Assembly (NCBI GenBank): GCA_964030475.1
Contig: CAXIPT010000001.1
Span: 3,904,849 to 3,968,848 of the forward strand
Direction: 5' to 3'
Source of the DNA: Tethya wilhelma
Taxonomy: Eukaryota > Porifera > Demospongiae > Tethyida > Tethyidae
Length of the DNA: 64,000 bases
Shown one piece after another: positions 1 to 21,189 of the stretch. Each line of letters starts with the position of its first letter. Positions within the stretch are counted from its first letter, which is position 1. The notes under the pieces are model-generated. The model was not told where the DNA came from and did no database searches. It was given only the letters and a program-made list of their open reading frames with translations. The position numbers were made by a program, and so were the translations under genes.

Positions 1-1595
1 ACGACCCACAGCAGTAGACCACTGTAAACATCACAAAGATTGTCAGCTCAATACTTTAGGGGCACTCACATAAGATTTGGATGAGACTGCCACATGATAC
101 ACATGCATGCACAAAAATTATATCCATATAATTATATATACTGACAGTCACCTTCAGTGTGTCCTAAGAGCACATTCTTGCATATTCCTGCCATCACATC
201 CCATATCCGTAAGGTGCAGTCCCATGAACCTGACAGAGCCACTCCTGTGTCCTCACTCAGCCATAGACACTGCAGTATGCAAACACAGAGACACTTATGT
301 GATACATTCAAGAATCTTTCCCCTTGTTGGAGTAAACAAGAGAAAATAAAGGGGTCTAACTTAAATAATATTACAATACTCACCTCAATTTCCTCTGCAT
401 GGCCAGTGAGTGTGTGCATTAGTTTACCTTGATGAACATCCCACACTCTCACTGAGCTGCGTGTAGAGTGAGAATAAAAATCATAGTTATGTACCATAAA
501 CACAATTGTAATGCACAAACGTACTTGTCAGACCCACCACTGATCACCAGTCTTCCATTGAATGCGATGTGTTCCACTGAACCAGTGTGTCCAAGGAAGG
601 ACCTGACAATGGATAATGCAAGAGAAGTTGAATCAATCACAGAAGGGGTTAATCTAAGATCTGACCATAGAGGACAGTAATGCCTTACTTGAGGCACTGA
701 CCAGTTCTTGAATCAAACACCCTCACTAGACCATCAGAACAGCCACTCACAATGATACCATTCTACAAACAGTCAGTGAACATATTCCTTTCACGTTCAT
801 TATCTCACATAGCAATCTCTCATAACCACTCATTGTGCTGTTACCTTGACAACAACACAGTTGACAGCATCAGTGTGCCCTTCAAGCTCATGCAAGCATT
901 CCAGCGATCGGAGGTCCCACACACGAGCAGAGTTGTCTGCAGACCCAGACACCAGAATCTCCTCTGGAGAAAAACATATCAACAATTGAATCCATGATCA
1001 ATAATAATTACAATATCACAAAAAATTTATATTGTATGTGAGTACATGATGCATGGTACCTTCTGTATGTATTGTGGTGACTGGCAACCTGTGTCCTCTG
1101 AGCAATGGAGCAATGCCGTACACACCAAGCCTCCAGTTCTGTTTGAGGGTGTGTGCCTGAATGTAGACTCTCTTCCATTTGCACATGCTTCCTGCCAGTG
1201 AGGAGAAGGGAGAGAGTAGAGAGGTCATCGTGGGGCTGACAGGAGACGTAGGACGACTGTACCTCCCCTCACTCCACCCTGGAGGAGGCAGGTCACACAC
1301 AGAGACAAAACCATTCTCTTCACACAATCGCAGCCTGTGCATTAGCAACAAGTTGGTGTGATCGATGGTTGCTCAAGATCAAGATCAGTGTGTATTTTTT
1401 GTTTGGGTCTTCTTACCAAAGTGTGTCATTGTTTGTCATTTGCCTCCACTTGTGACAGCACTGTGCTGCAGCACACAGAGAGGAGGCATCGAGGAATGAG
1501 AAGACACGCTGAGCCAGTTCTGGTGGCAACTGGGAGATGAAGTCAAACGAGAGGAGCTCCTTCATTCCATGAAACACTTTCCGCAAATGCAGCAC
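1..1595 (-). CDS. F-box and WD40-repeat protein, FBXW7-like (partial)
   Basis: Substrate-recognition subunit of an SCF-type E3 ubiquitin ligase, by family. The exon at 1420-1595 encodes an F-box: FISQLPPELAQRVFSFLD followed by a CHKWRQ core, which would bind SKP1. The next exon (about 1090-1340) carries the linker with WKRVYIQAHTLKQNWR and LLRGH, the usual FBXW7-type entry into the propeller. WD40 blades follow leftward: SADNSARVWDLRS with ELEGHTDAVNCV (about 1000-870), a blade ending LVRVFDSRTGQC (about 757-690), SFLGHTGSVEH (about 620-525), SVRVWDVHQGKL (about 460-388) and SWDCTLRIWDV with LLGHTEG (about 276-150). Each exon is bounded by GT-AG sites. The gene runs off the left edge, so the last blade(s) are missing. 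The F-box exon starts at an acceptor, so at least one 5' exon is upstream; an ATG at 2408 reading MASGECVLAVTSKLG before a GT is one untested candidate. Assignment to FBXW7 rather than another FBXW protein is by resemblance only. Confidence 0.85.
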
Positions 1596-1599
1596 CTGT

Positions 1600-2651
1600 A
1601 TTCAGTGTTGATAGGAAATTTGTGTTGAACATAATATCTCTTATTGATTATTGTGTTGTATCTATTGTGTGGAAACAGGTACCTGCATAGATACCTATTA
1701 GGCTATAGAAAATCATTAGCATGCATATTAAACCCTATTTTGTGAATGAAAAAGATGCTTTTAAGGTTAGAGGTTTTTGAGTGGGCGGGGATCACACTAA
1801 AACAGTAATGATATTCATAGGCTCATAGAAACTCGTGATACTATCTCTAAGCCGAGAGGATTTGGTCTCAAAATGGCTGATTATTGCTCAAAAGGGTCAA
1901 AGGTCAAATTTAGTTGCTCTCTAAAATGGATTTTTCTGCCATTGCCACTCACTCACAGGGAACAACAACCAGGCGGCTTGAAAGACAACAGATGAACGAA
2001 AAAATGTATGTTGAGAAAAAGCAAAAAACTGCTCATCAAGTCTGTAGAAGGCTTTTTATACTATGTATACACTTTTCACAACCACATTCTCTCACAAAAT
2101 GCATAACAGGTAAACAGGAAAACTGAGTCCCACCCAGTCAAAAACTAAACATGATATTCAAGACACACAAACACCCTACAAGCTCACATACCTCACTGCC
2201 TCTCTCTCCTCTCCACCAGGGAAGAAAAATGGACTTTATACAGCCCTGTCAAATTCAACTTTTCCTGTACAGACTCACTTTGAGCTCACCTAGGTGGCAG
2301 AGGGGTCAAAGGTCAGAGGTCAAAAGTCAATCACACTCAACACACGCTTGGTTGGACACGCCCACCAAGCTTCGAAGTCACAGCTAGCACACACTCTCCG
2401 CTAGCCATCCTGCAAATTTGCTGCACATTTTCATGCATATCACTACACAGCCATCCTATTGCATGCACAAGACACACCCATACAGTATTTTAGGAGTAAT
2501 TTTTCGCTTTTTTTTTTTTTTTTTAAAGAATGCTTTGAAGTACTTTGATGTGGTCTAATTTCCGGTCACTTGTTCGAAGGCAACTTCCGGTCGCTAGTTT
2601 TTGCATGAAAATGATCTCCAGCACCTCCTGAACACTTTTATTTTCAATTGT
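1600..2651. other. Intergenic stretch, no convincing gene
   Basis: About 1 kb between the F-box exon and an assembly gap. It holds a T-run (about 2511-2524) and several 'aggtcaaagg'-type direct repeats near 2305-2325. One weak candidate first exon of the F-box gene ends at the ATG on the minus strand at 2408. I see no other coding potential; short open frames here have no recognisable content. The part next to the gap may belong to the 3' region of the interrupted GPI gene. Confidence 0.5.
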
Positions 2652-2652
2652 N
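2652..2652. other. Single-N assembly gap interrupting the GPI gene
   Basis: An isolated N lies 21 bases into a GPI coding exon. The reading frame is open up to the N, and GPI homology is not picked up again on the other side, so sequence of unknown length is missing here. Confidence 0.85.
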
Positions 2653-4930
<2,278 letters not shown>

Positions 4931-5117
4931 GGCGTATTATCTCCTTGTCTATTTGGAATTTGAGAAGAACTGAAGTCAGTGGTGGAGAGACAAAACTCAG
5001 CAGCCGGAACAGTTTTAGTCAGGGCCAGGAAGTGGGCGTGTCTTGGGTGGGCTCACAGATAGCTGGTAAGGGGTCGCTAAAAGAAGGTACTGAAAAGGTG
5101 TTCAAAAAGCACAGGAC
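4931..5117. promoter_or_regulatory. Divergent GPI/SNRNP27 promoter region
   Basis: Only 187 bases separate the two divergent start codons, so both core promoters and both 5' UTRs must lie here or overlap neighbouring exons. A GC/KLF-like 'gtgggcgtgtc' near 5032 and 'gggtgggctc' just after it are the only motif-like elements I see; there is no TATA box at an expected spacing. Confidence 0.5.
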
Positions 5118-6129
5118 ATGGGAAGAACAAGAAGTAGAAGTAGGAGCAGGTCAAGATCTCCGCGAGGTGAGATAGAATTAGGTTTAATATGAGAGGCTTT
5201 GTACATTCTAGACTAGTACAAACCAAGTTTTGAGTGGGATCATGGGAGGTATATCCATGGTTTTATCAGGTGCTTTTGAACATGACTTGTTACAGATCGC
5301 CCCTCTCGACGACATAGATCCTCTTCTCGAGACAGAGACAGAGATAGATACAGAAGAGATAGAGAAAGAGGTATAGAATATACACTAATAATATTATATC
5401 TAATATGTGAAGATTATATTTGTATTGATTTGTACAGATCATAGAAGGAGTCGATCCAGATCTCCACGACGACGAAGATCTCGATCGAGGTAAGTTCAGT
5501 GAGGAAGATTGCACATACTCCTAGTAATTAGTAATTGATAGCACAACTGTAATTTGCAGAGACCGTGACAGAGATAGACAACACAGAGACAGATCTAGAG
5601 AAAGACAAAGGGATTTTGAGAGAAGACGGTCCAGATCACAGTAAATTTAGAGAGAGTTGCTGTGTGAAGATACTTACAAACTGTGACTGCACTTGTCTTT
5701 CTTTATGACGTAGCTCACCACACAAACCTGATGCTGGCAAAGGACAGCCTAGAAGTGAAGGAGAGGACCAGGAGAGTGAGGATGAAGAGACTGAACTCAT
5801 GAAGAAAATGATGGGATTCAGTAAATTTGACACTACAAAGGTTAGCCGACTGGTACATATCCATACCTCACTTGCATGGACAGTGGTAAAGAAATCAATA
5901 AATATCATGTGCCATACAGGGAAAGAAAGTGCCTGGAAATGATGTGGGAGCAGTCAAAATTCAAAAGCCTAAACGATACAGGTAACCAGCTTCCATGTAC
6001 ATGAAGATAATGAGGAATGCAAGAAAAACATAGATCACAGATGTATGTATGTATGCCATGATTGATGCCTGCAGGCAATACATGAACAGAAGAGGAGGTT
6101 TCAACAGACGTCTAGACCCTCTTAAGTAG
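5118..6129 (+). CDS. SNRNP27: U4/U6.U5 tri-snRNP-associated 27 kDa protein
   Basis: Spliceosomal protein of the tri-snRNP, nuclear. Exons, with frames checked across the joins: 5118-5166, 5296-5370, 5438-5489, 5560-5640, 5714-5840, 5920-5981 and 6075-6129. The first four encode an Arg/Ser- and Arg/Asp-rich domain beginning MGRTRSRSRSRSRSPR and running through repeated RDRDRDR and RRSRSRSP. An acidic hinge with GEDQESEDEETELMKKMMGF then leads to the family-specific C-terminus: FSKFDTTKGKKVPGNDVGAV and RQYMNRRGGFNRRLDPLK, then TAG. This conserved tail, not the low-complexity RS region, decides the assignment. The gene is divergent from GPI and convergent with the Munc13-like gene downstream (370 bases between stops). 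Confidence 0.95.
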
Positions 6130-6499
6130 CTAAGTTTCACAGATCTATAAATTATATAGAGCTAATTGGATAATACTATACTTTCTCTCTGTAATGTGCA
6201 CTTGACTTCATGCACATTGTTTTGGTGTCTTTCCAATTCCGCTACAGTATGTTTATATTGCATGTGTAAAAATTATAGCATCAAATGATTTATATAGCTT
6301 CAATAGTGGACTTTAATTAGAATACTTATTGGTAACACACAATGTCACATGCATATATACATAATCATACATACCAAAAACATGACTTGTTTAAAAAATA
6401 ATATAAAATAAATAACAAAAAATAATACCAGCTTTAAAAATAGGTACACACTCACTACTAACTATGACATATCACATGAAGTCTTCCATCTCAATTCTG
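6130..6499. other. Convergent 3' flanks, no gene
   Basis: AT-rich spacer between the stop codons of SNRNP27 (+) and the Munc13-like gene (-). It contains 'aataaaataaataacaaa'-type A-rich sequence near 6395-6425 that could serve as polyadenylation signal(s). No open frame or RNA gene is evident. Confidence 0.6.
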
Positions 6500-13584
<7,085 letters not shown>

Positions 13585-13714
13585 TTTGCAGCGACCAAAC
13601 AGTGCAGATAGCCACAACCCTCCTTCAATAACCCACTTCCCTTTCCGTATACTCTACAAACAAGGGGCTGGTCCCCGAATATACGGTTTCAATATCCGTA
13701 AAACAAGATTCTCA
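13585..13714. promoter_or_regulatory. Divergent UNC13-like/WDR25 promoter region
   Basis: 130 bases between divergent start codons. It contains a short hairpin-like pair 'ccgtata' ... 'tatacgg' (about 13646-13687). No TATA box is apparent. The extended open frame 5' of the WDR25 ATG only mirrors the first exon of the Munc13-like gene. Confidence 0.5.
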
Positions 13715-14971
13715 ATGAACGCTCTGCATGCTTATGACTCAGACTCTGAAGATAGCAGTCCTCCAAAATCACCAGTGGACGAACCACAATGCAGTTTATC
13801 TCCTCACATCAAGCCAGCACGCTGTGTTCACCAGAGCAGCCAAGCAGCAGCCCCTCACACTGTTTCACAGAGTCATTCTTCTCTTGGTCATCATGTTAGT
13901 GGTGGGTACATTTCAAAGAGAAAACGTCCTTCTCTGAGCACAACTGAAGCTAATGCAGATGACAAAAGCAACATAGTTTCACAGTATCTCTCTTCGGCAT
14001 TAACATCGACCAAAAAGCAAGTAAAACTCACCAACCATCTCCCCACCACATTCGATAACATCAGATCAGATAAGCACACCAAACCAGTGCTGTCCCTTCA
14101 ATGGCATGCTGTGGATCCACGTTTGCTTCTGTCTTCTTCACTCAATGGAAGCATAAAACTTTGGGACGTCACTCGACCGTCAAAGTGCATTGCAACCTAC
14201 CTCTTTCACCAGTCAGCTGCTGCTGTCCGCAAGTCGTGTTGGGTGACCAGCAATACAATAATCAGCGGTGGATACGACCGCATGGCTGCTTACTCTGACA
14301 TTGAAACATCTAAGGTTCTCTCTCAGTTGAAACACAGTGGATATGTGACGGCCATTGCCCCTCATCCCAGTGACAGTAACATGGTTCTCACTGGGGACTC
14401 AGAGAGGAACGTCACGCAATGGGATCTTCGTTTGGGAAAGTGTACAAAACAGTGCAAGGGAGCCGAAGGAAAAGTACTCGACATGATATTCTTACAAAAG
14501 GAAAGAGAGTTTGTTACGTCTACAGATGTGAGGAGGAATGCCTTTGGTCGAGCTCTGTATGTGTGGGACCTGGCTGGGGGTGTGGTGGTGTCACAACAGC
14601 TCTACGTTGAACCCTACACCTGTCCTTGGCTGAGAGTGCACCCAAGAGACCCCGTCTTCCTAGCTCAGTCTAATGGGAATTACATCATCTTATTTTCCTC
14701 CAGCAAACCTTACAAGCTGAACAAATACAAGCGCTACGAGGGGCACATGGTGCAAGGCTATGACGTAGGCTTTGACGTGAGCCCCGATGGAACAATGGTG
14801 TGCTCTGCTAGCTCAAATGGACAGGTGAAGTTCTATGAGTACACTTCCTCGAGGATACTCAGCAGTTTAGCAATATCACGGTCACCGTGTTTGGCTGTTG
14901 CATGGAGCCCAACACTAGCCTCTACGGTAGCTGTTTCTGACTGGTCAGGTGACATGTATATCCTCAAGTGA
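13715..14971 (+). CDS. WDR25: WD repeat-containing protein 25 (intronless)
   Basis: A PRP17/CDC40-related WD40 propeller protein of about 418 residues whose molecular role is not well defined. The open frame extends upstream to 13409, but the start at 13715 is chosen because it gives MNALHAYDSDSED, matching the short acidic N-terminus typical of WDR25, and because upstream codons overlap the divergent neighbour. An unstructured Ser-rich N-terminus (about residues 1-110) leads to the blades: PVLSLQWHAVDPRLLLSSS with SIKLWDVTRPSK, a blade with ISGGYDRMAAYSDIETSK, VLTGDSERNVTQWDLRLGKC, a blade with ALYVWDLAGG, a blade with SFDVSP-like DVSPDGTMVCSASSNGQVKF and a last one ending VAVSDWSGDMYILK. 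Unlike nearly all other genes here it has no intron, so it could be an old retrocopy, though it sits tightly paired with its neighbour and looks functional. Confidence 0.88.
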   Translation: MNALHAYDSDSEDSSPPKSPVDEPQCSLSPHIKPARCVHQSSQAAAPHTVSQSHSSLGHHVSGGYISKRKRPSLSTTEANADDKSNIVSQYLSSALTSTKKQVKLTNHLPTTFDNIRSDKHTKPVLSLQWHAVDPRLLLSSSLNGSIKLWDVTRPSKCIATYLFHQSAAAVRKSCWVTSNTIISGGYDRMAAYSDIETSKVLSQLKHSGYVTAIAPHPSDSNMVLTGDSERNVTQWDLRLGKCTKQCKGAEGKVLDMIFLQKEREFVTSTDVRRNAFGRALYVWDLAGGVVVSQQLYVEPYTCPWLRVHPRDPVFLAQSNGNYIILFSSSKPYKLNKYKRYEGHMVQGYDVGFDVSPDGTMVCSASSNGQVKFYEYTSSRILSSLAISRSPCLAVAWSPTLASTVAVSDWSGDMYILK

Positions 14972-15062
14972 TCATGAATGAGTGTGAATAATCATATTAT
15001 CAATGCACATTGTTGCTAGGTGATCACATGATTTTAAAGGAGTCCGAATGCACAATGGTGAA

Positions 15063-15755
15063 TCACTGAATGGTTTGTGTTTGAGTATTTATAGGTTCAT
15101 CCTCACTGTTGCTATCTTGTGTAGTGGTGCTGTCTTCTTTAATCTTTGCTTCATCCATCTCACTCAGCAGCCTTCTGATGCGAGCCTACATAACAGCATA
15201 CAAGTAACAGTATTACCATCAATATGAGATTGACATTTTTATAGCTACTTCATTTACATTGATGGCTGAATGTTTTTTCCTTCGAAATTTTTGAGCTTTA
15301 CTAGTAGGAGCTGGTCGACCATCTGTGGTGCATGTGTATATATTGTAGAAATGATTCCCCCAAAGGTAAATATCACTGCAAGGCACTGTCACAAACAACT
15401 AGCTCATGAGCATGCATGCATCATACGTACCAACATAAGACCAATCTGGGGAGCTTGTCAATACTCCATACTCTGTTCCACTTCTACTTTGTCCATGACT
15501 GGAGGAGAGAGAAAGGAGCTACCACACCAGTCCACAGACAGTAGGTATGCTACATTATTATGTATACCTTAGCCTCCACTTCTGTCCAGCACATGTGGTT
15601 TGACTTGTATGATACAATGCAGTGTGCTGCTGTAGGGTGCCTGCTGTGGATTCATTTCTATCATATAATGGACAGGTGACAGTCCTAGTAAAATAGAGTC
15701 AGGACTTACCATTAAACCCTGCGACAGCTCTGCTCAAGAACAGTAGCAACCTCAT
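15063..15755 (-). CDS. MRPL52: Mitochondrial large-subunit ribosomal protein mL52
   Basis: A small protein of the mitochondrial 39S subunit. Five exons with frames checked across the joins: ATG at 15755 giving MRLLLFLSRAVAGFN, then AGTLQQHTALYHTS ... CAGQKWRLS, then HGQSRSGTEYGVLTSSPDWS, then DGRPAPTSKAQKFRRKKHS, and finally ARIRRLLSEMDEAKIKED with an acidic tail ending NTQTQTIQ and TGA at 15063. The diagnostic block is the YGxLTxxPDWSxxDGRPAP motif, close to human MRPL52, preceded by a GQxWRL element. The Arg-rich, acid-poor N-terminus fits a mitochondrial targeting sequence. It is divergent from SACM1L with 113 bases between start codons. The second acceptor is inferred: only the AG just before GCAGGC... 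keeps the frame open. Confidence 0.85.
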
Positions 15756-15868
15756 GACATTTACTCCAATTGATACCCACTGCGAACTTCACCACGCCCC
15801 CTCAGCCCCTCCCACTAATACAAATCACGTGTTTCAAAGCTGAGGGGAAGTTCAAGTTGTTGCTAACC
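15756..15868. promoter_or_regulatory. Divergent MRPL52/SACM1L promoter region
   Basis: 113 bases between start codons. It contains 'ccacgccccctcagcccctccc', a GC/KLF-type box near 15794, and an E-box 'tcacgtgt' near 15826. No TATA box. The compact size implies a shared bidirectional promoter. Confidence 0.6.
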
Positions 15869-18800
15869 ATGGAACCCCATACCCACACTGGATTCAAGCT
15901 GTAAGTATGTTGTGTCTGTGTACAGCCTACACATAAGTGATACCCTGTCTTCACACAGTGTAACAACTCAAGACAAGTTCTACTTTATACCTAATGGGGA
16001 GACTTCAGAAACATTGGAAATTGATAGATTAAACTTTGACCTCAAACTAATTGGTAAGTGATTGTGATTAGAAATTATTTTAAAATGTACCCTGTTAGTA
16101 TTGTGATAGATATTGATTGATGACTGCAGGGAAGGAAGATATTCCAAATGGAAATTTGTCGAGAGATGTCTGTGCTCTTGTTGGGATCATTCATCTTCTG
16201 GCAGGTACTAAGAGTTATGGACCAGTTCTCACTCATGTCTGTCTATGTAACATCTCAGGAGCTAGTTGTTACTATTGTGTAATTGTTGCTCGTTGACAAG
16301 AGTTATTGCCTTTGTCCAGGTCCATATCTCATTGTTGCTACCAACAAGAAACTAGTAGGACAGATCGATGGTCAAGCTGTGTACGAGATCACAGAATTTG
16401 ATGTAATATCGTTTGCTAAAACAACGATACATCTCTCTGAGAAACAAGTGAGTTGAAACGAACATAAGCAATCAATTTGTGAAAGCTATATATAATGCAC
16501 CATAGGCATTACAATGTAATGAGAATGGAGTACTACCGTATAGTGGGAAATTTTTGTATGGTGGAAATTTTCGTATATTTCGTATGCAGTTCGAATATAC
16601 GAAAGTTAAAACTGCGAAAATTTAACTTCCGCATTTACTTTATACGAGCGCGCGCCGCGTATACGAAATTTAAAACTACGAAAATTTCTTCTGGTGCGTT
16701 TATACGAAATTTTGCACGAACGAAAATTTCCCGCTATACGGTATGTTGTGTGTAATCTCTCACCAACCCTTACCCCAGGTGCAAGACAACCAGACCTATC
16801 TTGCCATGGTGCAGCGAGTGCTGGCCACCCCTGGGTTCTACTACTCCAACTCTTACGATCTCACTCTCTCCCTACAACACAAGCAGCACAACATTCAAAC
16901 CAAGCCCAACTTCCCCACCCTCTCTCTCTTGGAGAGGGCAGACGAACGCTTCATCTGGAACAATCATCTGTTGAGGGACTTTGCTGTTCAACCTGAACTG
17001 AGAAGATTTGTGGTGCCCATCATCCATGGCTTTGTGTCCATCAACAGGTGCACTGTAAATGGAAAGTCTTTCTTCTTCATTCTCATCTCGAGGCGGAGTG
17101 TCTACAGGGCAGGTGAGAGAAAAGTTATTACTGCTGGGATCTTATTATGACCGTTGAGTAGCAATTTATGGTCATGTGTCACATAAAGCACCTCCATTTT
17201 TCGTCGTTCCTCTTGTGGCCTATGTAGGTGTTCGTTACTACATGCGTGGTGTGGATGATGAGGGTCATGTGGCCAACTATGTGGAGACCGAGCAGCTCAT
17301 CCTTTACCAGGACTACAAGATGTCCTTCACGCAGGTGTGTGTGGATGTATTGGGGGAAGGGGGGGTCTGTGGGTGTGGTGAGAATGGGGAAAGGAGAAGA
17401 AATATGTCCCCGTACATTATGTGGACTCTCTCTCCTCTCCTCAGACTCGAGGTTCCATTCCTCTCTACTGGTCCCAACGACCCAATCTCAAGTACAAACC
17501 AACACCACTTATTGATGGCTCTGCAAACCATGTACGTTTGTATTAATTTATGTGCATTCATGCTCCTCAGTCTCATCGTGTAACCTTTTGTGTGGATGAT
17601 CCATCATATGTAGGTCACAGGTATCCAGAAGCACTTTGATGAACAGATTGTGATGTATGGTCAACAAGTCATCATCAATTTGGTATAGTTATATAGTGTG
17701 ATTTAGTGCCCTACTGTAACAAGTACTCAGCATCAATGCTAGGTGAATCTGATTCAATTTTGGCTTCAGATTGATCAGAAAGGCTCTGAGAGAAAACTAG
17801 GGGACAATTTTAAGCAGTGTGTCAATACATTGGGAAGCTGTTTGGTTGGGTATGCACCTACTACAGTACATATTTGCGTGTAACTCATTCAATTGATGTT
17901 TCCCTTGATTTCATTCACAGGTATGTAGCCTTCGATTTCCACAAGGAATGTAGCAAGTTGAGGTGGCACAGACTCTCTATTCTCATTGACCAGCTGGCAC
18001 CAAGACAAGATGAATTTGGGTATAAATTTACCTCTCACAGACCATTGGCTGTATGATTTATGTGTACATCTCACCTTATGAATGTCCAGGTATTGCATGG
18101 AGGACCCTAAAGGAGCTGTGGTCTCTGTGCAGCAAGGTGTCTTCAGGAGCAACTGCATTGACTGTCTTGATCGAACTAATGTGGTCCAGAGCATGCTTGC
18201 ACAGCGAAGTCTTGCAGCTCAGTTTCAGGTAAAGGTTCTTGAGCTGAATTCCAGACTTCTCATGTATGTGATATAAACAACTAGAAAGCCAGTATACACA
18301 TAATTATATCTGAACATTTTACAAATTATTGTTTTACTCCCCCCCTCCCCCCCCCTTCCATCCCATCTCCCCCCATCTTTGTTATACATACAGCGTTTAG
18401 GGATCATGAGAGCTGGTGAGAGTGTTACTGACAAGAAAGACTTTAACAAGACTTTCAAGAATGGTGAGTCTTGTTTCTCCATGTATGATATGCTACAGTG
18501 GTGGAATAATGGTTACTATTTTGTCCAGTCTGGGCTGACAATGCTGATAACTGTGCCAAGCAGTACACAGGCACAGGTGCTCTCAAAACCGATTTCACTC
18601 GGTGAGTGGATATAGCAGCAGCTGTGGTATTGTTTGAGACATGAATCACATGGTTACATCATTCCTTATGGATGTTACACATCTGTAGAACTGGAAAGAG
18701 AACTGCTCTGGGAATGTGTAAAGATGGCTACAACTCTGCCATCAGGTACTTCTATAACAACTTCCGTGATGGTTTCCGACAGGTATGTTGTGATTACGTG

Positions 18801-19327
18801 ATATTGTGTGGTTGAGTTAGTAGCTCCTTCTCTATTATATAGGATTCCATTGATCTGTTCTTGGGAACTCACGTTGTGGATCGTTGGGAGGGTGTGGCCG
18901 TTCCCTCTCCCCTCCAATCCGAGGGAGCATGGAGATCATATGTGGTGAGTAGCCATGACTGCCATGTTAGGGTATATATCCTAGGTATATAGTATCATAT
19001 TGATAGTTGTCTCTATACATGTGTCATTTGTCTCTCTGCAGCTGCCAATAGTGATTCTGCTTGCTATATCTATGCTCTTCATGAGCCTTATTTTCCAAAG
19101 CAGTAAGTCTGCAACTCTTCAACAACTTTTTTTCTGCAAGTTAAAATGTTAAACTGTTCTCAAATATTGTTGTTTTGTTTTCTCTCTATATAGCGGACTC
19201 AATCTCACAAATTGCCTATGTTCTGTTCTGGGGGGCAGTGGTGATAGCTACAGCATCGTACAGTTACAGGCATGGCATGGAGTTCATTGACAAACCAAGA
19301 CTAACACAGAAGCTAAAGACTTCTTGA
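15869..19327 (+). CDS. SACM1L: Phosphatidylinositol-4-phosphate phosphatase SAC1
   Basis: An ER/Golgi integral-membrane lipid phosphatase removing the 4-phosphate from PI4P. The start is the ATG at 15869 ([11 protein letters not shown]). The N-terminal SAC domain is spread over many exons: [40 protein letters not shown], then a 16.78-17.11 kb exon with [20 protein letters not shown]. The catalytic exon at about 18090-18230 carries [12 protein letters not shown], the CX5R(T/S) loop with its cysteine and arginine intact. Downstream blocks [20 protein letters not shown] and [17 protein letters not shown] are strongly conserved. Two hydrophobic segments at the C-terminus (about 19042-19105 and 19200-19265) are the membrane anchors. 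The protein ends RLTQKLKTS with TGA at 19325-19327; no KKXX-type ER retrieval motif is present in its exact C-terminal form. A MITE sits in one intron (16534-16743). Confidence 0.95.
16534..16743. mobile_element. MITE with 'taccgtatag' inverted ends
   Basis: A 210-base AT-rich non-coding element in a SACM1L intron. The left end 'taccgtatagtgggaaattt' and right end 'aaatttcccgctatacggta' are inverted copies with one mismatch; interior motifs such as 'tacgaaa' and 'cgaaaattt' occur on both strands. No coding capacity. The same termini occur at 43804, 53653, 54566 and 55747. Confidence 0.85.
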
Positions 19328-20242
19328 GTCTAATTTTCTACCATAGGAGAGAATTATTATTGTATAACAGACTGGTATATACTTCTTTCTTTGGAGTTAA
19401 TAGGTTACTATTATTGTGTTGAAAGTTTTTAGACCTCAATAATATTGAAAAAAATACAAAAAGCCAAAAAAAAACCCCAAAACTATATAAGTACATATAT
19501 AACACAAACAGTCTGTTAATTGGGAAGAACTTCAAACTTGACTTTGCCAGTTTTCTCCAAATTCTTAAGCAGATTAGTCCTTTCAAATGCAACAGAAGGT
19601 GTGTATATGCCTCACTGTGATGGGAATGTAGCGGTGATTTAATAATGTGTATGTGTATCTATGACATTGTGTGTCCCTCACCTTGGAGGAAGAGCATCCT
19701 TCTCTTCAATGAAGCACAATGCAGACTGGACCAGCATGGCAGAGGTGGCACCATATCCTGGATCTGTACAATGTCATGAAATCAATCTAGAGTGACCCAG
19801 TTCCATTCCACAGTTAATAAGTAATCCCATACCAATTCCATTGACTTTGACAGTCAGCTTAGAATCTGGTGGTTTTGATCTGAGAATGTAATCAAAGAGC
19901 AAATGATGAAAATCTTCACTGATATTGCATGACATAACATATATAGAAGACACACAACTTTATACTTGTCAGCACCACTTGAATAGCCACGTCCTATCAG
20001 AGTTGTTGTAAAGGCTGTCTTTTCAAGCTACCGTATATAATCAAAATTAACAATAACAATTAGTACAAACAAGAATGGGATAAAGACCATCCAGTCATAC
20101 CTCTTCTCTTTTTGGGCCAGTGCTGCTAACATAGCCTCCACTGAAGAAATCAGGGTACTGCAATGAAACATTGATTGTACAATCAATATAATTTATACAC
20201 CCTTAGACTTTAGCATGGTTGTACGTTGATGTGTGGAGCAAA

Positions 20243-20986
20243 CCTTCAGTAAGAGATTGAATCCCCAATCAGTCATCAANACCAACCTTCAGTAAGAGAT
20301 TGAATCCCCAGTCAGTCATCAACATTAGAAAAAGCAACGGGAAAAACAGTGCAATACCAAGGAGTTGCCAAAATGAATTCAATCCCGCGTAGACAACAAA
20401 ATGGAACTGAGTAAAAGACACAANACAGCGACAAGGAGTTTCCAAAATGAATTAAATCCCACGTAGACAACAAAATGGAACTGAGTAAAAGACACAATAC
20501 ATAATGTTTGTAGTGCCAGTAAAAAAGTCTCTATTACACAATATTAATAATTATTACAGATACAATGACACATTATGTACCGGATTAATGCCTTTGTTTT
20601 GGCGATAACGCTGACTTTGTAGCAGCTGGAAGACCAAGAAATAATATTAAGTTTGTAGTACACAATCATAATCATAGTGTCATTAGTGACATTACCACTG
20701 ATTTGTCCATTTGTTGAGCATTGACAGCCCACTTATTAAATACACTGCTGTAGAAGATGGTCCTTTGTGGATGGTGCATGTATCAATGTGCAGAAAATCA
20801 ACTGGGTTATTTATGCTTTATTTTTTTCCTCACACCGTTTAGATGGCTTAGCAGCAGGATAGGTCAATGGAGGCAGATTTCTTTGCTCACGAANCGCATT
20901 TATACTTTAAAAACATTTTTTCTCACACCGTTTAGATGGCTTAGCAGCAGGATAGGTCAATGGAGGTAGATTTCTTTGCTCACGAA
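20243..20986. repeat. Direct duplications flanking isolated N
   Basis: Three near-identical direct repeats, each broken by a single N. A 37-base segment at 20243-20279 recurs at 20287-20323. A 65-base segment at 20359-20423 recurs at about 20432-20496. A 61-base segment at 20833-20893 recurs at 20925-20985. They differ by a few substitutions, as alleles would. Confidence 0.8.
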
Positions 20987-21070
20987 AAGTTTTGAGTTTG
21001 TTTCGATCTCTAAAAAGGCGAAGGACTGACTCCCATGTTCCAGTGTTTATTTTGAACTGTACATGACCAG

Positions 21071-21077
21071 TGTGTGT

Positions 21078-21156
<79 letters not shown>
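21071..21156. repeat. (TG)n microsatellite ending at a single N
   Basis: About 86 bases of TG in an intron of the truncated SCCPDH copy, ended by N at 21157. The complete copy has a shorter TG run at the same place (27306-27339). Confidence 0.95.
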
Positions 21157-21189
21157 NGGCAACACAACAGCTAGGTACATTGGATGCAC

